In this document: positions 34,834-43,626 of the stretch, piece by piece
Position numbering within the stretch: the stretch's first letter is position 1
Layout: every line of letters begins with the position of its first letter
Source of the DNA: Bacillus sp. FJAT-49711
GTDB taxonomy: Bacteria; Bacillota; Bacilli; Bacillales; Bacillaceae_C
DNA: 64,000 bases
Direction of reading: 5' to 3'
Assembly: GCF_018343715.1 (NCBI RefSeq)
Contig: NZ_JAGYPL010000002.1
Span: 310,001 to 374,000, forward strand
The notes under the pieces: generated by a model
What the model saw: the letters and a program-made list of their open reading frames with translations, nothing else
Told to the model about the DNA's origin: nothing
The model's database searches: none
Translations under genes and position numbers: made by a program

Positions 34834-35751
34834 ATGGTGAGGAAAAGTTACATGATTCTTTTTTTTATACTCGTTTTTTTGACTTTAGCTGGTTGCTCAA
34901 AGGACGGTCATTCTGCGGCAAAAGAAATAGATAAGCCTGATGCTGAACAAGGAAGGCAAGTTGAGCAGGTGAAGAATGATGACCGTATTGTCGCTACAAC
35001 TGTTGCTGTCACGGAAATTATGGATGCATTGGAACTTGATTTAGTAGGTGTACCAACAAGCTACAAAGATTTACCTGAACGGTATAAAGGTATTAAAGAT
35101 GTCGGAAACCCAATGAGCCCTGATATGGAAATAATCATGTCTTTAAAACCAACAGAAGTTATGTCCGTTACGACGTTAAAATACGATTTAGAACCTATAT
35201 TTGAGCGAACAGGTATTAATGCTTCATATACTAACCTAGAAAGTCTCGATGATATGCATAGTGAAATTTTAAAAATAGGAGAGCGCTATAATCGGAGTGA
35301 ACAGGCGGAACGAATTGTCAAAGGATTTGAAGAAAAATTAGAGGACATTGAAAAGCAGATAGAAGGAAAAGAATCACCGACTGTTTTGATTTTATTAGGT
35401 GTACCAGGGAGTTATCTTGTGGCAACTGAAAACTCGTATATTGGGGATCTCGTGAAGAGATGTGGCGGCGTAAACATCGTTACCGGCGAAGATGTAGAGT
35501 TTCTTGCTTCTAATACCGAATATTTACAGCAGGCAAATCCCGATATTATTTTACGAGCTGCTCATGGTATGCCAGATGAAGTAGTGGAAATGTTCGATAA
35601 AGAATTTAAAGAAAACGATATTTGGAAGCATTTTAATGCTGTTAAAAATGGACGGGTCTACGACTTGGAAGAAACTCTATTTGGAACAACAGGGAATCTA
35701 GCTGCTGCTCAAGCTTTAGATGACTTACTAGCAATGTTATACCCTCAGTGA
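34834..35751 (+). CDS. isdE: IsdE-like heme-binding lipoprotein
   Basis: 305 residues. Lipobox LAGC gives Cys21. Like S. aureus IsdE, which holds heme iron with one Met and one His, it has Met94 or Met98 in GNPMSPDMEII and His244 in RAAHGMPDEV. It should take heme from the wall NEAT proteins and pass it to the permease. A second heme lipoprotein (29135-30088) lies in the divergent operon, so the two importers are paralogous and not identical. Confidence 0.9.
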   Translation: MVRKSYMILFFILVFLTLAGCSKDGHSAAKEIDKPDAEQGRQVEQVKNDDRIVATTVAVTEIMDALELDLVGVPTSYKDLPERYKGIKDVGNPMSPDMEIIMSLKPTEVMSVTTLKYDLEPIFERTGINASYTNLESLDDMHSEILKIGERYNRSEQAERIVKGFEEKLEDIEKQIEGKESPTVLILLGVPGSYLVATENSYIGDLVKRCGGVNIVTGEDVEFLASNTEYLQQANPDIILRAAHGMPDEVVEMFDKEFKENDIWKHFNAVKNGRVYDLEETLFGTTGNLAAAQALDDLLAMLYPQ

Positions 35752-35800
35752 TGAAGTGTACTTTAAAAGACTAGTGAAGACTTCGGAAAAAAGTCAATTT

Positions 35801-35824
35801 ACCTAATGAGCAGTTAGGTTTTTT
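35801..35824 (+). terminator. Small terminator-like hairpin after the isdE-like gene
   Basis: ACCTAA and TTAGGT around a 7-nt loop, followed by TTTTT. The stem is short and AT-rich, so termination may be partial. Confidence 0.55.
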
Positions 35825-35865
35825 CTTCCCTTGTTTTGATTGAAGCTTATAAAAGGATGTTAACT

Positions 35866-36849
35866 ATGAAAAAACGAGTATTTAGTTTTATGATCGTCAC
35901 TCTATTACTAATCTTTGTAACGATATACTCAGCTACAACAGGTAGTATTAAGGTTTCCTCGGTTGAATTAATTCACGGTCTGCTGACAGGTACAAATGAC
36001 GATGTCCAAGTCATTAAAGATTTACGTTTACCGCGAATCCTCATTTCATTATTTGCTGGTGCTGCTTTATCTGTATCGGGAGCTTTGCTGCAAGCGGTAA
36101 TGAAGAATCCACTTGCAGATCCAGGTATTATCGGCGTATCATCAGGGGCTGGATTTATGTCAATTCTAATGGTCACCATTTTTCCCACTTTATTTTTCTA
36201 TATGCCGTTGTTCGCTTTCTTAGGTGGTGCTTTTGCATTTTTCCTTGTTTACACGTTTTCTTGGAAATCGGGGCTAAATCCTTTACGAATGATTTTAGTC
36301 GGAGTAGCGATTAATGCCGTCTTTTCGGGATTAAGTCAATCTTTTAATTACCGTGGGAGTTACGCAGTTACATCTATAAGTGCAGCTACGACATCAACCC
36401 TTTCCATGAAAACATGGAATGATGTTGGAGTTATTGTTATATATGGATCGATTGGCCTTATTATGGCAATTCTCGTTTATTCGTGGTGCAATTATTTAGC
36501 ACTTGAAGATAAAACAGCGAGAAATTTAGGTCTTAATGTAAATCGTGCCCGCTTAATGATATCAATTGTCGCAGTCTTATTAGCTTCGGTTGCGACGGCT
36601 ATTGCAGGTATGTTTGCATTTGTTGGTCTACTCATACCTCATATTGCCCGTTTATTAGTCGGAACAGATCATAAGGTTCTCATTCCCTTTTCTGCTCTAA
36701 CAGGAGCCCTATTATTGTTAATTGCAGATACATTAGGGAGAACAATCATTGCGCCGAATGAAATCCCCGCATCGATTTTGCTCGCTGTAATAGGTGGTCC
36801 TTTCCTCATATCTTTACTTAGAAAGAGTGATCGTATTTATGGAAATTAA
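35866..36849 (+). CDS. isdF: IsdF-like heme ABC transporter permease
   Basis: 327 residues with about ten helices, FecCD family: LRLPRILISLFAGAALSVSG, LLQAVMKNPLADPGIIGVSS and GMFAFVGLLIPHIARLLVG. The ATG at 35866 has AAAAGGA 7 nt upstream; the TTG at 35836 lacks such a site. The following ATPase gene overlaps its end by 11 nt. Confidence 0.88.
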   Translation: MKKRVFSFMIVTLLLIFVTIYSATTGSIKVSSVELIHGLLTGTNDDVQVIKDLRLPRILISLFAGAALSVSGALLQAVMKNPLADPGIIGVSSGAGFMSILMVTIFPTLFFYMPLFAFLGGAFAFFLVYTFSWKSGLNPLRMILVGVAINAVFSGLSQSFNYRGSYAVTSISAATTSTLSMKTWNDVGVIVIYGSIGLIMAILVYSWCNYLALEDKTARNLGLNVNRARLMISIVAVLLASVATAIAGMFAFVGLLIPHIARLLVGTDHKVLIPFSALTGALLLLIADTLGRTIIAPNEIPASILLAVIGGPFLISLLRKSDRIYGN

Positions 36850-37609
36850 GGATATAACATTTTCTTATGGCGACAAGATTAATCGTTTGCATCAAATTAG
36901 CGGAGAGATAGAGATCGGAAAAATCACAACCATAATTGGACCAAATGGTTGTGGGAAATCAACATTACTAGGAGTCATGTCGAGTAATTACCTCCCACAA
37001 CAAGGTCACGTTCTTCTAGATGGAAAGAAAATTGGAGACTACAAGCCGAAGGAACTTGCTAGAAAACTAGCAGTCGTTCACCAACAAAATGGGGCCCCAT
37101 TAGATATGACAGTAGAAAGATTGACGGCTTTTGGAAGATTGCCGCATCGAAATATGTTTTCTTCTCTTTCTGACCAGGATGAAGAGGCGATTGAATGGGC
37201 ATTATCCTGTACGAATTTACAGGATAAACGCCATATAACACTTGATTCATTATCCGGAGGGGAAAAGCAGCGAGTGTGGATTGCTATGGCATTAGCACAA
37301 AATTCGCAGTTTCTTTTTTTAGATGAGCCTACAACGTATTTAGATATTTACTATCAATATGAAATCTTAGATTTAATCAAACGGTTAAATTTAGAACATG
37401 GATTGTCAATCGTGATGGTTTTGCATGATATTAATCAGGCTATCCAGTATAGTGATACTATTATCGTAATGAAGGATGGAAAATTGGTTATAAAGGGGAG
37501 ACCTGAAGAAGTCATCTCAGAACAGTTAATTGCTGACATTTACGGGATTGAGGTCATCGTTAAAAGCGATGTACGAACCGGTTTGTACATTGTTCCAATT
37601 AAAAGCTAG
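36839..37609 (+). CDS. Heme ABC transporter ATP-binding protein
   Basis: 256 residues. Walker A is GPNGCGKST, the signature LSGGEKQR, Walker [12 protein letters not shown] and the switch His is in VLHDINQA. The start lies inside the permease gene (ATG 36839), giving MEIKDITFSYG as expected for the family. It energises the IsdE/IsdF-like importer. Some Isd systems, such as that of S. aureus, lack a dedicated ATPase; here each arm has its own. Confidence 0.88.
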   Translation: MEIKDITFSYGDKINRLHQISGEIEIGKITTIIGPNGCGKSTLLGVMSSNYLPQQGHVLLDGKKIGDYKPKELARKLAVVHQQNGAPLDMTVERLTAFGRLPHRNMFSSLSDQDEEAIEWALSCTNLQDKRHITLDSLSGGEKQRVWIAMALAQNSQFLFLDEPTTYLDIYYQYEILDLIKRLNLEHGLSIVMVLHDINQAIQYSDTIIVMKDGKLVIKGRPEEVISEQLIADIYGIEVIVKSDVRTGLYIVPIKS

Positions 37610-37635
37610 TAATACGAGGACGTTGGAGTGGTAAG

Positions 37636-38433
37636 ATGAACAAAAAACGAACTAGAGAGACAAAGTCTTTTATTCGAAGAACACTCTCACAAATATTTAC
37701 ACTGCTTTGTGTAGCTGTTTTTATTTATTCTGGTTACAAATTAACAACTATATTTCTTGAATACTATCATAACCGGCAAGTTTTAAATGATGCTCAGAAA
37801 ATCTATTATCAGTCAACGAGTGAAAGTGAAGAAATCACGCATAATGAAGAAGGGGAATGGAAAATCCGTCCTCAATTTGAAGAACTCCGTACGATTAATC
37901 CAGATATTACCGGGTGGATATCCATTGAGGGTACTCAAGTAAACTATCCGATCGTGCAAACAGATAATAATGAGTACTATTTGACACGGAATTATAAAAA
38001 GGACAACTCGATTGCAGGTAGTATTTTTATGGACTATCGCAATGATATAAAGACATCTCCTACAAATACCATCGTATATGGCCATCGTATGAAGGATGGC
38101 TCCATGTTTAATGGGTTAAAAAAATTTTTGAATGAAGACTTTTTTTCTCAACATCGTATCATCCAACTAGATACTTTATATGCTAGCTATGATGTGGAAG
38201 TGTTTGCCGTTTACAGTACGACGACTGATTTTGATTATATCCAGACTCATTTTAATAGCGAGGAAGAATATAGACTTTTCTTACAGGAAATACAACAACA
38301 TTCACTGTATCATCCAGATGTAAAGGTAAATACGGATGATCAAATCCTTACATTATCTACATGTGATTATTTATTAGATCCTGATAAAGGTCGTTTAGTT
38401 GTACATGCGAAGCTAGTAAAAAGAGGGATATGA
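37636..38433 (+). CDS. srtB: Class B sortase SrtB
   Basis: 265 residues. An N-terminal membrane helix (~20-40) anchors the catalytic domain outside. Catalytic His150 is in VYGHRMKDGSMF, Cys243 in TLSTCDY and Arg253 in DKGRLVVHA, as in class B sortases. It joins the NPKTG and NPKTN proteins of this operon to the cell wall. It begins 26 nt after the ATPase gene and is the last gene of the cluster, as in other Bacillus isd loci. Confidence 0.95.
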   Translation: MNKKRTRETKSFIRRTLSQIFTLLCVAVFIYSGYKLTTIFLEYYHNRQVLNDAQKIYYQSTSESEEITHNEEGEWKIRPQFEELRTINPDITGWISIEGTQVNYPIVQTDNNEYYLTRNYKKDNSIAGSIFMDYRNDIKTSPTNTIVYGHRMKDGSMFNGLKKFLNEDFFSQHRIIQLDTLYASYDVEVFAVYSTTTDFDYIQTHFNSEEEYRLFLQEIQQHSLYHPDVKVNTDDQILTLSTCDYLLDPDKGRLVVHAKLVKRGI

Positions 38434-38455
38434 CTTTTTCATATAAAAAAGCAAG

Positions 38456-38491
38456 AAGGCATTGCAGGCCGTAAAGCCAGCATTGCCTTTT
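38456..38491. terminator. Terminator between srtB and the convergent CofE-like gene
   Basis: AAGGCATTGC pairs with GCATTGCCTT apart from one central mismatch, and an inner GGC/GCC helix tightens it. A T-run follows on the plus strand and A-rich sequence precedes it. Confidence 0.7.
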
Positions 38492-38494
38492 AAA

Positions 38495-39685
38495 TTACTT
38501 CGTATAATTATCGAAATACCCTTGAATAAATACAATTGGAGTTCCTTTGTCGCCGCTTCCTGAAGTTAAATCAGACAATGATCCAATTAAATCAGTCAGT
38601 TTCCTAGGTGTTGTCCCTTGTGCTTCCATTGCTCCGACAAGATCATCACCTTTGTTATCGATATATTCGGCAATTGCTTTCTTTAATTCCTCGCCTTTTA
38701 AATCGGCAAAATTATTGTCAGCAAGGTATTTTAATTTAATTTCATTAGGCGTTCCTTCAAGACCTGATGTGTATGCTGGAGAAACAACTGGGTCAGCAAG
38801 CTCCCAAATTTTACCGACAGGATCTTTAAATGCTCCGTCGCCATAAATCATGACTTCGACGTTTTTACCTGTTTTTTCTTTAAGCACTTGTTGGATTTTA
38901 TCAACGACAGGCTGGCAGTCACGAGGGAATAGTTTTATGCTTTCTTCCGTTGATTTATTCGAACCCAACAGACCATATGCCTCATTATATCCACTACCAT
39001 CAACAGATTCGGATAAAATATTATCAAGGCTATAAATTTTTTCCCCACCATTTGCCATTAAGATTCTTTTCGTTCTAAACCTCGTATGAATATCACAAGT
39101 AAGAACGTTTTGAGTATATTCTAAAATGGTTTTTGGATTGTTCGAAAAAATTACTTCGCATTCAACACCGTATTCTTCAACTAATGATTTGTAATACTCG
39201 ATATAATCGACACCAGTAAATGGATGTTTATTGTATCCGAATAGGCCGCGGAATTGCTTTTCTGTTAACACATCTGTCCAAGGATTTACTCCTTTTTCGT
39301 CGAGTGTATCGATATCAACTAAGTGATTTCCAACTTCATCAGATGGATAGCTAAGCATTAATACGATTTTTTTAGCACCTTTAGCAATACCGCGAAGGCA
39401 AGTTGCAAAACGGTTGCGGCTTAAAATTGGAAAGATGACTCCTAATGTATCATCCTCGAATTTTGAATGAACGTCTTTAGCAATTTGATCGATCGTCGCG
39501 TAGTTGCCTTGTGCGCGTGCAACGATAGATTCTGTTACGGACACGATATCTTTATCATTAATAGTCAAGCCTTCAACCTCTACAGCTTTTAACACGCTAT
39601 CTACAACGATTTCTTCGATGTTATCCCCTTTATTGATAATCGGGCAACGAAGGCCTCTCGCAACAGTTCCGACTACTCTCTCCAA
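38495..39685 (-). CDS. CofE-like ligase (coenzyme F420-0:L-glutamate ligase family)
   Basis: 396 residues, cytoplasmic. The N-terminus GTVARGLRCPIINKGDNIEE followed by GLTINDKDIVSVTESIVARAQG matches the start of the CofE/FbiB family. The long C-terminal part (MIYGDGAFKDPVGKIWELAD, VSPAYTSGLEGTPNEIKLKY) is seen in Bacillaceae homologues I recall being annotated this way. Bacillaceae are not known to make F420, and no other F420 gene is here, so the amino-acid ligase chemistry may serve another cofactor. TTG 39685 follows AAGGAG. A divergent LysR regulator is the likely controller. Confidence 0.7.
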   Translation of the reverse strand: MERVVGTVARGLRCPIINKGDNIEEIVVDSVLKAVEVEGLTINDKDIVSVTESIVARAQGNYATIDQIAKDVHSKFEDDTLGVIFPILSRNRFATCLRGIAKGAKKIVLMLSYPSDEVGNHLVDIDTLDEKGVNPWTDVLTEKQFRGLFGYNKHPFTGVDYIEYYKSLVEEYGVECEVIFSNNPKTILEYTQNVLTCDIHTRFRTKRILMANGGEKIYSLDNILSESVDGSGYNEAYGLLGSNKSTEESIKLFPRDCQPVVDKIQQVLKEKTGKNVEVMIYGDGAFKDPVGKIWELADPVVSPAYTSGLEGTPNEIKLKYLADNNFADLKGEELKKAIAEYIDNKGDDLVGAMEAQGTTPRKLTDLIGSLSDLTSGSGDKGTPIVFIQGYFDNYTK

Positions 39686-39797
39686 ATTGATCGCTCCTTC
39701 TGAACGTTAATGTAAGTTATCTACCCTTGTAATATACAGCAGTTTAGTGGTATAAGTAAAATGAATAAATCAAATAATGGGTATAAGGTGAGCTTAT

Positions 39798-40679
39798 ATG
39801 GTTAGTAAATTAGATTTGTATAAAGTTTTTTGTGAGGTAGGAAAAAAAAATAGCTTTTCGCAAGCGGCAAAAGTGCTTTTTATGACTCAGCCTGCCGTTA
39901 GCCAAGCGGTTATGCAATTAGAAAGAGAATTAGACACTCGTCTTTTTAATCGAACGCCAAAAGGTGTTTCATTAACTGACGAAGGTGCCATTTTATTTGA
40001 ACATGCCAATTCGGCCATTAACTTAATTGAAGCCGGGGAAGATAAGCTTTTGGAATTTAAAAATTTAACTGCAGGTGAATTAAAAATAGGTGTTGGCGAC
40101 ACAATTTCCCGCCATTTTTTACTCCCATACTTAGAAGCTTTCCACAATCACTATCCAAATATTAAATTTAAAATGGTGAATGGGACAACGACAGAGATAT
40201 GCTCATTACTTAAGTCAGGAGAAGTTGACATCGGGGTTTGCAATTTCCCGTTGGAAGACCAGGCATTGGAGCTAAGACCGTGTATAGACATCCATGACAT
40301 TTTTGTTTGCGGAGAGAAATTTAAATATTTATTGTCTAAACCATTGAGCTTAGAAAAATTAGTGAAATTGCCATTAATTATGCTTGAACCGAAGTCAAAT
40401 TCGAGATTGTATGTCGAGGATTATATGATTTCAAAGGGAATCAAGCTTTTTCCGGAATTTGAATTGGGATCACATGATTTATTGCTGGAGTTTGCAAAAA
40501 TTAATTTAGGAATCGCGTGTGTTACGAAAGAATTTTCTCAAGAAGATTTGACCGAAAGGAAAGTATGGGAAATTCCTGTCATCGAAGAAATTCCAAGCAG
40601 AAGTATTGGTGTTTGCTATTTAAAAAGTGTTCCGCTTTCACCGGCATCTAATAAGTTTTTGAAGATTATCGAAAGCTAA
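39798..40679 (+). CDS. LysR-family transcriptional regulator
   Basis: 293 residues. The N-terminal winged HTH reads NSFSQAAKVLFMTQPAVSQA, then LERELDTRLFNRTPKGVSLT. The C-terminal effector domain follows the CysB/CysL-like layout (GELKIGVGDTISRHFLLPYL). It is divergent from the CofE-like gene with a 112-nt intergenic region and probably regulates it, the usual LysR arrangement. AAGGTGAG precedes the ATG. Confidence 0.85.
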   Translation: MVSKLDLYKVFCEVGKKNSFSQAAKVLFMTQPAVSQAVMQLERELDTRLFNRTPKGVSLTDEGAILFEHANSAINLIEAGEDKLLEFKNLTAGELKIGVGDTISRHFLLPYLEAFHNHYPNIKFKMVNGTTTEICSLLKSGEVDIGVCNFPLEDQALELRPCIDIHDIFVCGEKFKYLLSKPLSLEKLVKLPLIMLEPKSNSRLYVEDYMISKGIKLFPEFELGSHDLLLEFAKINLGIACVTKEFSQEDLTERKVWEIPVIEEIPSRSIGVCYLKSVPLSPASNKFLKIIES

Positions 40680-40749
40680 TAAGTTTTTTTAAATGAATTA
40701 TTTAGTCAATAATTAAACTTTTGGCCTCAAATAATGCGTAATGAAGATA

Positions 40750-41100
40750 TTAGAATGTCTCACTTTTATCGAAAAAGTATATGCAAATCATTTCAATGAC
40801 CACTATAGTTCCAAATATGAATGCGAGTTTTCCAGTTTTGGATAAGTAAAGAGCAGTGCAAGCTAAAGTAAATATTAATGACTGTAATAGAAATCTTGCA
40901 TATATAGGTACTGGAAAAGGAGCTTTAGGGGAGAGAAATATACCCCAAAATATGGCTGCAAAAAGAGGCGCCCCTATTCCAAAAAAGATTTTAACAGCCC
41001 ATCCACTGTTTAATGAAAATCCCCAATAAGAAAAAACTGCAAGGGCACATAGTTCCATTAAAAAGAAGATGAAGAGTATTGTGTATTTGACAGCAATCAT
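40750..41100 (-). CDS. YrdB/DUF2568 family small membrane protein
   Basis: 116 residues with four hydrophobic helices, matching the DUF2568 (YrdB) pattern: ELCALAVFSYWGFS in the first helix, GIGAPLFAAIFWGIFLSPKAP in the middle. Its function is unknown. It overlaps the preceding hydrolase gene by 4 nt, so it is the third gene of a TetR-hydrolase-DUF2568 operon. Confidence 0.75.
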   Translation of the reverse strand: MIAVKYTILFIFFLMELCALAVFSYWGFSLNSGWAVKIFFGIGAPLFAAIFWGIFLSPKAPFPVPIYARFLLQSLIFTLACTALYLSKTGKLAFIFGTIVVIEMICIYFFDKSETF

Positions 41101-41774
41101 TTTTTTATGTCCCCCAATTTCTCTATATATTCTTCTATATGATCTTCAGGATTAAGAACTGTATAGCCGTGGCATACTTCTACCTTTTTTGGTTTGAGCT
41201 CTTTAATGATGGCACTGCTGTTTACAGCTTCTTCCATGTCCGCTGTAAACATTGACATTGGCCGATGGAGTTTTCCCTTTTTGGAAGTAAAGAGGTCACC
41301 AGCTAACAAAACTTGATCCTTTTCGTGATAATAAGCAACATGACCTGGGGAGTGACCAGGTGTATGGTATGGAGTCAGTCCGCCAAGGGACAATAGATGA
41401 CCAGTTTCATCTTCTGGAAGTGGTCGAACGACTTCTTTTGTTACGTTCTGTTCTAGTTTTTTTCTTTTTGGATATGGTAAATCACCTGTCATATAAGGAA
41501 TTTCTATTCGATGCGCATACACAGGAACTTCAGAAGTATGTAAGATTGGTTTTATCGCACCGATATGATCTGAATGTCCATGAGTAAGAAGAATCCTTGT
41601 TAGTTGCCCTTTCTTTAACTCGTTAATGAATTTTAAAATTCTTTTAGCCATTTTTGGAATACCTGCATCTACAAGAGTTACTTCACCTTCATCCACTACT
41701 ATCCAAATATGAACGGGTATTAACATCCAAATACTTAAACTCCAAATATGTTCAGAAACTTGTTTTATTTTCAT
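41097..41774 (-). CDS. Metallo-beta-lactamase-fold hydrolase
   Basis: 225 residues. Zinc-binding HxHxDH is present as LTHGHSDHIGAI, with further ligands in TPGHSPGHVAYY and LLAGDLF. The glyoxalase-II/YflN-like group uses this pattern, but the substrate is unknown. Start and stop codons overlap those of the TetR gene upstream (TGATG) and the membrane protein downstream, so all three are translated together. Confidence 0.85.
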   Translation of the reverse strand: MKIKQVSEHIWSLSIWMLIPVHIWIVVDEGEVTLVDAGIPKMAKRILKFINELKKGQLTRILLTHGHSDHIGAIKPILHTSEVPVYAHRIEIPYMTGDLPYPKRKKLEQNVTKEVVRPLPEDETGHLLSLGGLTPYHTPGHSPGHVAYYHEKDQVLLAGDLFTSKKGKLHRPMSMFTADMEEAVNSSAIIKELKPKKVEVCHGYTVLNPEDHIEEYIEKLGDIKK

Positions 41775-42409
41775 CAGTCATCCCCCATTTGAATCAATTT
41801 TTCCTTGAATCCCAAAACTAATATTTCTACAGAGAGGTTAAATGTCGGTGTTAATCTTTTCATCAACTCACCAATTGGTTCATGGAGATAAGAATACGTA
41901 CTCAAAATGCCATTTAATTGATAATAAAATATACGAGAAAAGTTTAATAATAATTCATTCTCAGGTATTGAGAGACAGTTTCGTAAAACTTGCTTCATTA
42001 ATGAGAATATTTTTAAACGCAGTATATTTATTTCTGATTTCGGGTCAATTTCATCTACTCTCGTTGATTTAACATTGAAAATGACGTCGAACATATTCTT
42101 ATTTTCTAAGCAGAATTGAATATAATCATGACTGATTTTTTTTAGCTTATCCTCTGCGCTTAACGTGTCAGCGAGTATAATCGAATTCAACTGTTTATAT
42201 AGTTTTTCTAACGAGGGCATAGAAAGCTGATGCAGCAATGCTTCTTTATCCTTGAAATAAAGATAGATTGTTGTGTGTGAACATCCTGCCTCCTTTGCAA
42301 TTTCCCTGATAGATACTGAGTCAAATCCTTTATTAGCAAATAATGTTCCCGCAGCTTTTAAAATTTGCTCTTTCGTTTCTTCTGAGCGTTGTTCTTGTCT
42401 GCTTTTCAT
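41774..42409 (-). CDS. TetR-family regulator of the hydrolase operon
   Basis: 211 residues. HTH AAGTLFANKGFDSVSIREIA and GCSHTTIYLYFKDKEALL are clear. It is the first gene of the three-gene operon and has a 35-nt palindrome just upstream, so it most likely represses its own operon until a ligand binds. Confidence 0.87.
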   Translation of the reverse strand: MKSRQEQRSEETKEQILKAAGTLFANKGFDSVSIREIAKEAGCSHTTIYLYFKDKEALLHQLSMPSLEKLYKQLNSIILADTLSAEDKLKKISHDYIQFCLENKNMFDVIFNVKSTRVDEIDPKSEINILRLKIFSLMKQVLRNCLSIPENELLLNFSRIFYYQLNGILSTYSYLHEPIGELMKRLTPTFNLSVEILVLGFKEKLIQMGDD

Positions 42410-42436
42410 ATCAAAAAATCATTCCTTTTGAGATTT

Positions 42437-42471
42437 ACTAACCGATGGTTATATTATAACCACTGGTTAGT
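42437..42471. promoter_or_regulatory. Operator of the TetR-hydrolase operon
   Basis: An imperfect 35-nt palindrome has outer arms ACTAACC and GGTTAGT and inner arms GGTTATA and TATAACC. It lies 28 nt upstream of the TetR start codon. Confidence 0.7.
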
Positions 42472-42567
42472 AATTAAGTCAATGATGCACATAAACATTT
42501 TCTTTTTTAAACAAAAAAATGTAATAATAATGAAAAAAGGCATTCTTTTGAATAGGAGAGTAGGATA

Positions 42568-43374
42568 ATGAATCCATTTGTATTTTCATGTATTTGCCCG
42601 CATGGGGGAGAAATTATTCCAGAATTGCAAGGAACTAATATGAACAGAATGGCGGCCACACGTGAAAGTTTATCGAGACTGGGAAAAGAAATGGAGGAAG
42701 CAAACCCCGATGCCTTAATTGTTTTAACCCCTCATGGGACTCGGATTAACAACCAATTTTCGATTTCAAGCTCGGAAAGAATGGTTGGGACTGTCGATGA
42801 AAATGATGCATCTTTTACAATGGAGAAGTTCGTGGACCGTGATTTGGCGCAGAGTATTGCAAAGAATGCAATAGAGGCAGGGCTTCCAGTAGGTACTATA
42901 AATTATGGAACTTCGTCGGGTTCATTTTCCTGTCTGCCGCTTGACTGGGGGGCGATTGTTCCACTACGGTTCATGCCCAATGTTCCAATTGTTGTCATCA
43001 CTCCATCCAGGGATCTTTCATTCGAAAAGCATGTGGAATTTGGTAAAGCCTTAAGGGATACAGTTCAAAAATCATTAAGGCGAATAGGATTTATTGCAAG
43101 TTGCGACTGGTCACATGCACATGATGAAGAAGGACCTTATGGATTTGATCCTGCGGCTAAGAAATTAGATGAAGAAGTGGTAGCCTTGATTAAGAATAAC
43201 GAGCTTGAAAAAATGGCTGACTTCCAGGCAGATTTTATTGAAGCAGCCAAGCCAGATGGAATATGGCAAACTCTCATTCTTGCGGGAGCCATTTTACCTG
43301 AAGAAAGACAAGTGGAATTTTTATCATATGAGGCTCCTACATATTTTGGGTTGATTTGTGCGGCCATACGCTAA
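42568..43374 (+). CDS. Class III extradiol dioxygenase-like protein (LigB family)
   Basis: 268 residues. The LigB-fold metal site is suggested by His in CICPHGGEIIPE, then VLTPHGTRI and SCDWSHAHDEEGPYGFD. The C-terminus YEAPTYFGLICAAIR is typical of these proteins. Relatives cleave catechol-type rings or act on unknown dioxygenase substrates. Neighbours do not form a catabolic operon: the next element is a TPP riboswitch that reads away from it. The natural substrate is open. Confidence 0.8.
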   Translation: MNPFVFSCICPHGGEIIPELQGTNMNRMAATRESLSRLGKEMEEANPDALIVLTPHGTRINNQFSISSSERMVGTVDENDASFTMEKFVDRDLAQSIAKNAIEAGLPVGTINYGTSSGSFSCLPLDWGAIVPLRFMPNVPIVVITPSRDLSFEKHVEFGKALRDTVQKSLRRIGFIASCDWSHAHDEEGPYGFDPAAKKLDEEVVALIKNNELEKMADFQADFIEAAKPDGIWQTLILAGAILPEERQVEFLSYEAPTYFGLICAAIR

Positions 43375-43439
43375 ATACAGCGGACTGAGTTTGATATATT
43401 TAGAAAACTGCGCTATACTATCGCTAACTACATAAAATG

Positions 43440-43536
43440 TCCGTCCGGGTGCTTGAGTGAATCAGGCTGAGATAGCAGCTATTGTCCGCTGCTGACCGTT
43501 AATCTGATCTGGGTAATGCCAGCGTAGAGAACATTG
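43440..43536 (+). promoter_or_regulatory. TPP riboswitch (THI element)
   Basis: Canonical blocks are in order: CCGGGTGC, CAGGCTGAGA, CTGACCG, then CTGATCTGGGTAATGCCAGC and GTAGAGAA. It senses thiamine pyrophosphate and controls the ECF transporter behind it through the terminator at 43570. Confidence 0.96.
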
Positions 43537-43569
43537 ATCAAGTATGATCATTTTTAGGGCCCTTCTCGA

Positions 43570-43597
43570 CCGTCTGCGCATTCAGACGGCTTTTTTT
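43570..43597 (+). terminator. Riboswitch expression-platform terminator
   Basis: CCGTCTG and CAGACGG enclose a 6-nt loop followed by CTTTTTTT. TPP binding would favour this hairpin and stop transcription before ykoE. Confidence 0.88.
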
Positions 43598-43626
43598 GTA
43601 TAAAAAGAGAAAAGGGGTTGGGTAAG

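Noticed and set aside
43440-43597. TPP riboswitch acting on the LigB-type gene
   Set aside because: The element is downstream of that gene and reads toward ykoE.
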